DNA of 64,000 nt from DATKIY01 sp963726755 (lineage in GTDB: Bacteria > Actinomycetota > Actinomycetes > JAHEKZ01): positions 1,452,277-1,516,276 of the forward strand of contig CAVSDB010000001.1 of NCBI GenBank assembly GCA_963726755.1, written 5' to 3'. A program made the position numbers and the translations under genes. Below are positions 57,057-64,000 of this stretch, in pieces; position 1 is the stretch's first letter, and each line of letters starts with the position of its first letter. The notes beneath the pieces were generated by a model that worked only from the letters and a program-made list of their open reading frames with translations, ran no database searches and had not been told where the DNA came from.

Positions 57057-57401
57057 TCACGTTGCGGCGAGCTTCGTCTCGACCAGACGTCGTACGAGGT
57101 CGTCAGGCAACGGCACGTCGATCGCGAAGTGCAGCGAGCCCGCCGTGCGCTCATAACCCACGAGGTCATCGGCGAGTTCGGAAAGCACGCTGCCGCTGTG
57201 GGGAAGGTACGCGAGGTGATTCTTGAACGCCGCAAAGCCAGCCACGACCTTCCCGTCGACGCGAAACGCTGGCATCCCGTAGGAGATGCCCTCTTCGGCT
57301 TCCGGCACGACGTTGCGGATCGACTGGCGCACGGCTTCAAGGGTGCTCCGCTTTGGTTCGTCGACCTCGGCCAAATAGGCGTCGACCTCGGCTGCACTCA
57401 T
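57057..57401 (-). CDS. DUF1801 (YdhG-like) protein
   Basis: 114 residues. GISYGMPAFRVDGKVVAGFAAF and HLAYLPHSGSVL are typical of DUF1801 (frataxin/CyaY-like small proteins of unknown function). Directly upstream of the class V aminotransferase, with only about 30 bases to the likely start, so they are probably cotranscribed. ATG at 57401. Confidence 0.88.
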   Translation of the reverse strand: MSAAEVDAYLAEVDEPKRSTLEAVRQSIRNVVPEAEEGISYGMPAFRVDGKVVAGFAAFKNHLAYLPHSGSVLSELADDLVGYERTAGSLHFAIDVPLPDDLVRRLVETKLAAT

Positions 57402-57542
57402 CTCGACTGAACTGCCCTCTTTGCGGCGGCGACCATGGCCATATTGGGCCTTGCGTTCGACGGTGCCACTGTACTTCTATAGCACCGAGGTAGCTCCGCG
57501 CGCACGGGCTCGTGAGATCGGGGCGATGGGGAGAGGGTGGCC

Positions 57543-58592
57543 ATGAACACTCGTGCAACACACACCAAGCGGTTGATTGCATCGCTTTCGCTCGGCCTGC
57601 TGGTCTTTGCTCTGACGGCGATCCCTGCCGCCGGGAAGACCGCTGCCAATGCCGGGGTGCACCTTCCGAAACCTGTTCCCTGCGCCCTGTCGGTCGGCCA
57701 TTGCTGGACGCCCGCCGTCAAAGCCCGATGGGAGTATCAGCTGCAGGGGTCACCGAGACTCCACGGTGGATGTCGCTACGCGAGCACCGGGTTCATCAAC
57801 ATCGGTGTGACGGGCACGTCCTTTGCGACCGGCCGGACCGTTGCGCCCACGGTCTTCGACATCGACGTCCTTCAGGACGGTAAGTGTTACTCACCTCAGG
57901 ACTACTCAGTCCTGAACTACGCAGCCGTTCAAGCGTTGCATGTTCGAGGCGCAAAAGTCGTCGGCTACATCGACGCCGGGACGGCGGAGACCTGGCGTCC
58001 GGACTACCCGGAGATGCAGGCGTTCGATCAAAGCTGTGACGGATGCTTGTTCGGCAATCCGCTCAGCCACTTCCCCGACGAATACTGGCTGAACATCAAC
58101 CCCGGGGTGAAAGGGATCAACCCGAACACCGGCCGCGCCGAGACCACCCGTCAGTTCCTGTTGGACGAAATGCTGGCCAGGGTGAAGGAGGCGAAGTTGA
58201 TTGGGGTGGACGCGATCGAGTTCGATGACGTCGACGCCTACCAAAGCCACTCAGGTCTGTCGATCACGCCGGCCGCACAACTGAAGTACAACGCAGCCTT
58301 GGCGAACCTCGCCCACCGTGCGGGGCTGTCGGTCGGGCTTAAGAACGATCGGGCTCAGGCGGCGGCATTGCAGCCTTACTTCGACTTCGGGATCGAAGAG
58401 GAATGCTGGCAATACTCCGAGTGCGCGCCCGTCCAGGCCTGGCCGAGCCAGTACGGCAAGGCGGTGTTCGATGTGGAGTACGAGTCGGAGCCGTCCGCGT
58501 TCTGCCCACAGTCCAACTCACCGCAGTACGACTTCAACTCGATCGCGAAAACCGACGACCTGTTCGATCTTCCGTACCAGCCCTGTCGTTAG
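57543..58592 (+). CDS. Secreted GH114-like endo-alpha-1,4-polygalactosaminidase
   Basis: About 349 residues. Signal peptide RLIASLSLGLLVFALTAIPAAG; TIM-barrel domain with YIDAGTAETWRPDYPEM, LNINPGVKG, GVDAIEFDDVDAY, and GLSVGLKNDRAQ - the motifs of GH114, which degrades polygalactosamine-type exopolysaccharide. Several Cys in the mature part (CALSVGHC, ECWQYSEC) probably form disulfides. ATG at 57543 (MNTRATHT). Substrate in this organism unproven. No polysaccharide-synthesis genes adjoin it. Confidence 0.85.
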   Translation: MNTRATHTKRLIASLSLGLLVFALTAIPAAGKTAANAGVHLPKPVPCALSVGHCWTPAVKARWEYQLQGSPRLHGGCRYASTGFINIGVTGTSFATGRTVAPTVFDIDVLQDGKCYSPQDYSVLNYAAVQALHVRGAKVVGYIDAGTAETWRPDYPEMQAFDQSCDGCLFGNPLSHFPDEYWLNINPGVKGINPNTGRAETTRQFLLDEMLARVKEAKLIGVDAIEFDDVDAYQSHSGLSITPAAQLKYNAALANLAHRAGLSVGLKNDRAQAAALQPYFDFGIEEECWQYSECAPVQAWPSQYGKAVFDVEYESEPSAFCPQSNSPQYDFNSIAKTDDLFDLPYQPCR

Positions 58593-58622
58593 ATCTCGTT
58601 CCGCGAAGACGCGAGCGCTCGA

Positions 58623-59390
58623 TCACACAATGGTCAGGCGCACGCCCGCCTCCCGCAGCCTGTCGCACTCTGCTGGATCGGCCGTGCCGTCGGTGATGAG
58701 GTCGTCGATCTCGGTGACCTCCGCGATCGTGGCGAAGGCCCGTCGACCGATCTTTGACCCGTCAGCGACGACGACGACACGCGACGCGATGCCGATCATG
58801 GCCCGATTGGTGGCCGCCTCGACGTCGTGATGGGTGGTGAGGCCGGCGTCGGTCGCGATCCCGTCGACACCGACGAACGCAAGGTCCACGTTGAGCCGGG
58901 ATAACGTCTGCTCGGCCAGCGGGCCGACGAGTTCGTGCGACTCCGGTCGGGCGGTACCTCCGCAGACGACCAAGCCGATCAGCGGACGCAGTGCGAGCTC
59001 TGCTGCGATATTGATCGCGTTCGTGACCACCTTGAGCCCAGATCTGGTGGCCAGGACCCGAGCGACCTGCGTGGTCGTGGTACCCCCACTCAGCGCGATC
59101 GACGTCACCCCATCGGTCACCAACTCCGCAGCCGCCTGCGCGATCCGGCGTTTTTCGTCTTGGTGCTGACCACCGCGGTAGCGCATCGGCAGTTCGTAGA
59201 GGACCCCGTTGGAGACCGCACCGCCGTGGGTCCGGTTGAGCAGATGCTGATCTTCGAGCAGTTGCAGATCGCGCCGAACCGATGCGAACGAGACGCCAAG
59301 TTCGGTGGCCAGGTCCGCGACTGCGACCGAGCCCTTGCTGTTGAGCTCCTCGAGAATCACCCCGATCCGGTCAACCTGGCGCATGCTCAT
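58623..59390 (-). CDS. DeoR-family transcriptional repressor
   Basis: 255 residues. N-terminal winged helix (VAVADLATELGVSFASVRRD), NRTHGGAVSN, then the DeoR C-terminal sugar-phosphate sensor domain (IALSGGTTTTQVARVLA, DLAFVGVDGI). The ATG at 59390 overlaps the end of the ATPase gene (ATGA), so it is the last gene of the sugar ABC operon and probably controls it. The effector is probably a phosphorylated sugar. Confidence 0.93.
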   Translation of the reverse strand: MSMRQVDRIGVILEELNSKGSVAVADLATELGVSFASVRRDLQLLEDQHLLNRTHGGAVSNGVLYELPMRYRGGQHQDEKRRIAQAAAELVTDGVTSIALSGGTTTTQVARVLATRSGLKVVTNAINIAAELALRPLIGLVVCGGTARPESHELVGPLAEQTLSRLNVDLAFVGVDGIATDAGLTTHHDVEAATNRAMIGIASRVVVVADGSKIGRRAFATIAEVTEIDDLITDGTADPAECDRLREAGVRLTIV

Positions 59391-60518
59391 CTTTGGTCCT
59401 CGGCGGTCGCCGCCTCGGCGGCGGCCACCGGTTCGGCGAGGCGGATCCGACGCTCGGTCGCCGCGTCGAACACGAGCACCTGGGACGGGTCGACTCGCAC
59501 CCGCAGTCGTTCCTCCGCCTGGGGGAAGACATGGGGCGGCGAGCGGAAGACAACCAGCGCTTCGGCGTCCGGCAGGTCGGGGATCCGGGCATGGACGAGG
59601 TTCTCGTTCCCGAGCGCTTCAACATGAGTGACAACGAGGTCCAAACACGGACCGGGGTCGGTTGTCGTTGTCGGATGAAGGCCCTCGGGCCGGATGCCGA
59701 GGATGGTGTCGCCATCGGGGGCATCCGGGACGGCAAGGCGCAGTCGTCCAGTGGTGACGACGCCACTCTCCGTGCGACCGGCAGAGCAGGTTCATGCTGG
59801 GAGTGCCGAGAAATCCGGCGACGAAGACGTTTTCTGGGTTCTGGTACACCTCCGCGGGTGCGCCCACCTGCTGCAACTTACCGTCGCGCATGATGACGAT
59901 GCGTTGGCCCAGTGTCATCGCCTCAACCTGGTCGTGCGTGACGTAGATGCTGGTGATCCCGAGCCGGCGATGAACTTCAGCGATCTCGCCGCGCATCTGG
60001 GTGCGCAACTTGGCGTCAAGGTTGCTCAGCGGCTCGTCGAGCAAGAACGCCTGCGGCTGACGCACCAGTGCGCGGCCCATAGCCACTCGTTGTCGCTGCC
60101 CCCCCGACAGCTGTCCGGGTCTGCGGCGCAGTAACGGAGTCAGCTCAAGCATCTCGGCGACGGAACGAACCTCGCTGTCAATTTCGGCTCGCCGAACGTG
60201 GCGCTCCTTGAGTGGAAAGGCGAGGTTCTTGTACACCGTCAGATGGGGGTACAACGCGTAGTTCTGGAAGACCATGGCGATGTCACGCTTACCCGGAGGC
60301 AGCTCCTGCACCTCGCGGCCGCCGATCAGCACCCGGCCAGCCGACAGTTTCTCCAAGCCAGCGACGCACCGCAGGGCGGTGCTCTTGCCGCAGCCGGAGG
60401 GACCGACGAAGACAACCAGTTCACCGTCGCCGATTTCGAGCGTCAGGTCGTCGAGGGCGACAACCGGTGGCTTACCCGGGTACACCTTCTGGAGTCCTTC
60501 GAGAAGGATCGGTGCCAT
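59387..60518 (-). CDS. ABC sugar-transport ATPase (UgpC/MsmK-like), one indel
   Basis: About 377 residues. Walker A GPSGCGKSTALRC, Q-loop FQNYALYPHL, signature LSGGQRQRVAMGRAL, Walker B FLLDEPLSNLDAK, then a C-terminal regulatory OB domain of the MalK/UgpC group. The frame changes near 59793 (after PSMNLL; continues SAGRTESGVVTTGRLRL) and the regulatory domain continues to 59387 (ILGIRPEGL, ERRIRLAEPV). Energises the adjacent two permeases. Overlaps deoR-type gene by 4 bases and starts 11 bases after the second permease stop. Confidence 0.93.
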
Positions 60519-60528
60519 CAGCCAGTCC

Positions 60529-61410
60529 TCACTTAATACCTGATGCAGCGATTGACCGAACGAACATCCGCTGCCCGATAAGGAAGAGCACGATGACCGG
60601 CAGCTGGCTCATCAGCGTTGCCGCCATCAACAGGGGCCACTTGGTGAGGTGGGACCCCTGAAAGGTCGAGAGCCCCAACTGCATCGTCATGTTCTCTGGG
60701 GTCTGGATGGCCACCAGTGGCCACAAGAAGTCGTTCCAGATAGTCAGGAACGTGAGGATCGCCAGCGTGGCCATCGGCGGACCCATCAACGGGAGCAAGA
60801 CCTTCACAAAGACCCCGAGCCGACTCGCCCCGTCGATCCTTGCGGCCTCCTCGAGCTCTGGCGGCAGCGCCACGAAGAACTGCCGCATCATGAAGATGCC
60901 GAACGCGGTCACCAGGTTGGGGACGATCAGCGCCCCGAGGTGGTCGATCAGTCCAAAGGACTTCACGATGAGCAACGTCGGAATGAGCACGACCTGGAAC
61001 GGCACCATCAACGTCGCGAGCAGTAGTAGGAACGCCAACCCCGAGCCACGGAATCGGATCCTGGCGAACGCATACCCAGCCAAGCTGCAGAGCACCAAGT
61101 TCGAGAGCACGACAACCACAGAGACCACTGTCGTGTTGATGAACCAACGTTCGAACGGTGAGTCGTTCAAGACATCGGTGAAGTTCGACCAGTTGATCGA
61201 CGTCGGCAATGAGGGCGGGAAGCGTCGTGCCTCCTCATTCGTAGAGATCGCGGTGATCACCATCCACACCAACGGGGTGAGCATGACCAGCGAAAGCGGC
61301 AGCAGGAAGAAGTGCCAGCCGCTGGGTCGCCGGCGACGCCGGGTCCCCGCAGGTTGGACCTCGTACTGTTCACCGACCGCCATGGGTGGCAGCGACATCG
61401 GGTGGGCCAT
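60529..61410 (-). CDS. ABC sugar permease (MalG-like)
   Basis: 293 residues, six helices. EELEEAARIDGASRLGVFVK-type motif visible as LEEAARIDGASRLGVFVKVL, the EAA loop that docks on the ATPase; SWHFFLLPLSLVMLTPLVWM is the first helix. Second permease of a carbohydrate ABC importer (MalG/CUT1 family). It starts 3 bases after the first permease stop. Confidence 0.95.
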   Translation of the reverse strand: MAHPMSLPPMAVGEQYEVQPAGTRRRRRPSGWHFFLLPLSLVMLTPLVWMVITAISTNEEARRFPPSLPTSINWSNFTDVLNDSPFERWFINTTVVSVVVVLSNLVLCSLAGYAFARIRFRGSGLAFLLLLATLMVPFQVVLIPTLLIVKSFGLIDHLGALIVPNLVTAFGIFMMRQFFVALPPELEEAARIDGASRLGVFVKVLLPLMGPPMATLAILTFLTIWNDFLWPLVAIQTPENMTMQLGLSTFQGSHLTKWPLLMAATLMSQLPVIVLFLIGQRMFVRSIAASGIK

Positions 61411-61413
61411 CAG

Positions 61414-62358
61414 TCAGCGCTCCCCGTGCGACAGCCGACGTCCGACGGTGAGCTGGATCGCCGTGACGACCAGGATCGCCAAGAAGAGCACGTAGGCAAT
61501 GGCGGACGCGTAGCCGCCGTTGAAGAACAGGAAGGCCTGTTGATACAGGTAGTAGACGACAACTGTTGTCGAGCCGACTGGCCCACCCTTGGTTGTCACG
61601 TAGATCTCGTCGAACAACTGCAAGGCGTTGATGGTGAGCCAGATCACCAGGAAGAGCGTGGCCGGCGCCAGCAGCGGCACCTCGACTCGCCAGAACGCTC
61701 GCCACCGGGTGCAGCCGTCGATCGCGGCCGCTTCGAGCAGTTCTCCCGGCACGCTCTGCAGGGCTGCAAGGTAGATGATGACGCCGAAGCCCAGCCAACC
61801 CCAGACGGTCATCGCCACGATCGACATCAAAGCCTCGTGCGGATCACGGAAGAAGCCTTGCTCGGGGATTCCCACCTTGTTCAGTGCGGCGTTCACCATC
61901 CCGAAGTCGGGGTCGAGCAGCCAGTTGAACATGATCGCCGTGGCCACCGTCGACGTCACGACCGGAATGAACACCGCCAACCGGTAGAACGACATGCCGC
62001 GGACTCGACGATTCAACGCCGCAGCGACGAGGAGCGCGCCGATCACTGAAACCGGGACGAACACTGCCGTGTACAGGATCGTGTTGCGCACCGAGTTCGC
62101 GAACTGCGGGTCGTGCAGGAGCTTTTGGTAGTTGTCCAGTCCGACCCACGTGCCCGGTGAGGTCAGGTCGTTCTGCTCGAACGACAAGACGAACGCCCAG
62201 ACGACCGGGATCAAGCCGAACAACCCGATGAGGACCACCGACGGGGTCACGAACCCCCAGCCGGCGAGGCTGTCAGACCACCAGACTCGGCGTAACCACG
62301 ACGGTCGCGAGCGCTCTGGTACCGGTCGTGGATCAGCCGACCGAACCGTTGACGCCAC
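61414..62358 (-). CDS. ABC sugar permease (MalF-like)
   Basis: 314 residues, about six helices: WGFVTPSVVLIGLFGLIPVV, then VFVPVSVIGALLVAAALNRR, MFNWLLDPDFGM, then EAAAIDGCTRWRAFWRV (EAA loop). CUT1-type MalF permease of a carbohydrate importer. Start GTG at 62358, 15 bases after the binding-protein stop. Sugar specificity not evident. Confidence 0.95.
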   Translation of the reverse strand: MASTVRSADPRPVPERSRPSWLRRVWWSDSLAGWGFVTPSVVLIGLFGLIPVVWAFVLSFEQNDLTSPGTWVGLDNYQKLLHDPQFANSVRNTILYTAVFVPVSVIGALLVAAALNRRVRGMSFYRLAVFIPVVTSTVATAIMFNWLLDPDFGMVNAALNKVGIPEQGFFRDPHEALMSIVAMTVWGWLGFGVIIYLAALQSVPGELLEAAAIDGCTRWRAFWRVEVPLLAPATLFLVIWLTINALQLFDEIYVTTKGGPVGSTTVVVYYLYQQAFLFFNGGYASAIAYVLFLAILVVTAIQLTVGRRLSHGER

Positions 62359-62373
62359 CGCCTGAACCGGCCG

Positions 62374-63671
62374 TCACTGACCGGACGCCAGAGCCGAGTC
62401 GGCCTGCTGAGCCGCGGCATCAAGTGCATCCTGGGGTGATGATCTGTCCGATCAGAACGCCCTGCAACTGACTGCCAATCGCCTGGCTGATCTGTGGGTA
62501 GGTCTTGGTGTTCGGTCGGGCCTTGGTGACGTTCAATAGGTTCGCGACAAAGACCTTGTCGCCTGGATACTTTTTCAAGTAGGCCTGGTAGCTAGGAAGT
62601 TGTGTTATCGACTCTCGAATCGGCAGGTCGCCGGTCGCGAGGTTGAAGGCCGCCTGGGTCTTCGCGCTGGTGAGCCACGAGAGGAACGTCCACGCTGCCT
62701 CCTGGCGGGCGGCGCCGTTATCGAACACCATCCAGTTGTCGGGGCCAGAGATGCTGGAGTGGACCCCGTTCGCCGCTGGGAGTACCTGCACTCCGTAGTT
62801 AACGTCACTGTTGATGCTCGACAGGTCCCACGGACCGGTCCAGAGCATGCCAATCTTTCCGGAGTTAAACAGGTTGAGGTAGTTGCCGTTGCCCGTGTCG
62901 AGGTAGACCGACTTGTCGGTGACTGCCATGTCCTGCAGCTGTTGTGTCGCCTTGAGCCCAGCCTCAGAATCGAAGGCGGTCGCGGTTCCGTCTGCGTTCA
63001 ACAGGTCGCCTCCGGCCTGCCAAAGCATGGCGATCCACCGCCAGACCGTGTCCTCAGATCCGTCGTTGACGTATGCCCATCCGTACTGCTTGTTGCTGGC
63101 GTCTGTTAGCGCCAGGGACGCAGCGCGGAAGTCGTCCCAGGTCCAGTCGGCCGTTGGGTACGGAAGGTTAGCCGCGTCGAAGAGATCCTTGTTGTAGACC
63201 AACGCGAGGTTGTCGACCAGTGCCGGAACTCCGTAGACGTGGCCGTCGCTGGTAGTCGCATCACGTTCGAACGAGTAGAAGTCGTTCCAGTCGAAACTTG
63301 GGTCCTTGACCTTGTCGGTGAGGTCAACGACCTGAGGACGACCGGCGAGAGCGGCAATGGACGAGCCGTACTCGTAGGCGATGTCTGGAGCAGTGCCCGC
63401 TGCGATTCCCGACAGTGTCTTGGTCAGGGCATTGTCGTTACTGCCGTTGAAAGCAGCTTGACCTGGATCTCCGGGTGCGTGGCGTTCCACTTGTCCACCT
63501 GTGCGGTGATCGCCTCCGCCTCGACGTCGGTGTAGCCGTGCGACAGCGTGATGTTGACGACGCCGGACTGGGATGCACTGCTGTTATGCGCTGTTGCTCG
63601 TGCACGCGGTCACCGGACAACAACGAAGACCGCGACGAGTAGTGCGACTTTGCGGCGCAAGCCCGGGTCAT
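62374..63671 (-). CDS. Sugar-binding lipoprotein (SBP family 1), indels at both ends
   Basis: About 430 residues. ATG at 63671 has an ideal AAGGAG. The N-terminus is out of frame but reads RRKVALLVAVFVVV and then LTACTSNSA, a lipobox, so the protein is a lipoprotein. Frame changes lie near 63663, 63610, 63590 and 63455, after which FNGSNDNALTKTLSGI follows. The body is intact (DIAYEYGSSIAALAGR; KPQVVDLTDKV-like; MLWTGPWDLSSI). A further indel near 62437 gives the proper end (TPQDALDAAAQQADSALASGQ) and the stop at 62374. First gene of the ABC operon. Confidence 0.88.
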
Positions 63672-63691
63672 GATGGGCTCCTTCGAAGGGG

Positions 63692-64000
63692 TCAGTCGGC
63701 CGCGGGTCGAGGATGACGGAGCGGCTGGATTACGGGGTCGGTCGGGGTCCAGGCCATGCTCGGTAGGCTCGGGCAATCGCCACCTGGTGTACGCGCACGG
63801 GTCGACCAGCGGATCAGTCGGGTCGTCGACGATGGTGGCGCGCGGTTCTTGCAGTACCTGCTCCACCAGACCCTCGGCGCTGAGCCGAACACCGACACGA
63901 CCGTACCTGGCTCAGCGAGTGCAATCGGGACCGTGTCGGTTTCTCCATCGCGGCTCTCTCGCTTCAGCTAGCGTCGCCCTCGCGCAGTTTCAACGCCGCT
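63692..64000 (-). CDS. Incoming protein fragment at the right edge, function unknown
   Basis: The reverse strand reads AEGLVEQVLQEPRATIVDDP and TDPLVDPCAYTRWRLPEPTE, which looks like real coding sequence of a gene entering from the right edge. A stop in a neighbouring frame at 63692 (DPVIQPLRHPRPAAD end) suggests the end of the gene, reached after a frame change near 63745. No family recognised. It is upstream of the sugar-binding protein on the same strand, so it may belong to the same catabolic operon. Confidence 0.35.

Noticed and set aside
1..64000. CRISPR arrays, tRNA and rRNA genes, transposases
   Set aside because: No regularly spaced repeats, no cloverleaf-like intergenic stretch and no transposase-like protein were seen.

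Overview
The window is a 64 kb chromosomal piece from a high-GC actinobacterium (Actinomycetota; I cannot place it below that level). The evidence is the overall base composition, a primary sigma factor with a long Lys/Ala-rich N-terminus, the cydABDC arrangement, a PucR-type regulator, and many families typical of actinobacteria (DUF4192, DUF1622, DUF2277, the mycothiol-type maleylpyruvate isomerase fold, HxlR fused to SCP2). I saw no tRNA, rRNA, CRISPR array, transposase or phage gene. Most of the window is ordinary, densely packed chromosome.

Layout. 1-5.4 kb: tail of an epoxide hydrolase, an SRPBCC protein, a secreted cupredoxin-like protein next to a multicopper oxidase, and a secreted GH26-like glycosidase. 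5.7-14.9 kb: a P-type cation ATPase with a small helical-bundle protein, divergent from cydABDC. Two DosR/DevR-like boxes lie in the shared promoter region, which suggests one hypoxia-responsive block. 14.9-20.8 kb: a TreT-like glycosyltransferase, a CPBP protease remnant, small membrane proteins, a methyltransferase, RpoD and a universal stress protein. 20.9-30.4 kb: a PKD secreted protein, DUF4192, a molybdopterin oxidoreductase with its cytochrome b partner, a PAS-PucR regulator, an alcohol dehydrogenase, ArfB and methyltransferases. 30.6-34.7 kb: a cell-surface cluster (SipW-type small protein, Lys-rich secreted protein, large Ig-repeat adhesin). 34.7-49.8 kb: short housekeeping and enzyme genes, an M23 peptidase, an HxlR/methyltransferase pair with an operator, an AbiEi/DUF559 gene bracketed by two related hairpins, an MFS exporter, an HtrA protease and a LuxR regulator. 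49.9-58.6 kb: vanadium haloperoxidase, a very large cyclase/NTPase/solute-binding fusion, a class V aminotransferase and GH114. 58.6-63.7 kb: a complete sugar ABC operon (binding lipoprotein, two permeases, ATPase, DeoR regulator).

A striking property is the number of frameshifts: at least eleven otherwise well-conserved genes (multicopper oxidase, cydA, cydD, DUF4192, molybdopterin oxidoreductase, two surface proteins, cyclase fusion, aminotransferase, ABC ATPase, binding protein) continue in another frame with conserved sequence on both sides. I treat these as single genes whose sequence carries small indels, more likely consensus errors than pseudogenes. Many start sites were moved from the longest open frame to an internal start supported by a Shine-Dalgarno sequence or by conserved N-terminal sequence.

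The most interesting points are the paired DosR-like boxes, the cyclase-STAND-SBP fusion, two families of nested palindromes placed just behind stop codons, an in-frame 114-bp duplication in cydD, and the small surface-protein cluster.
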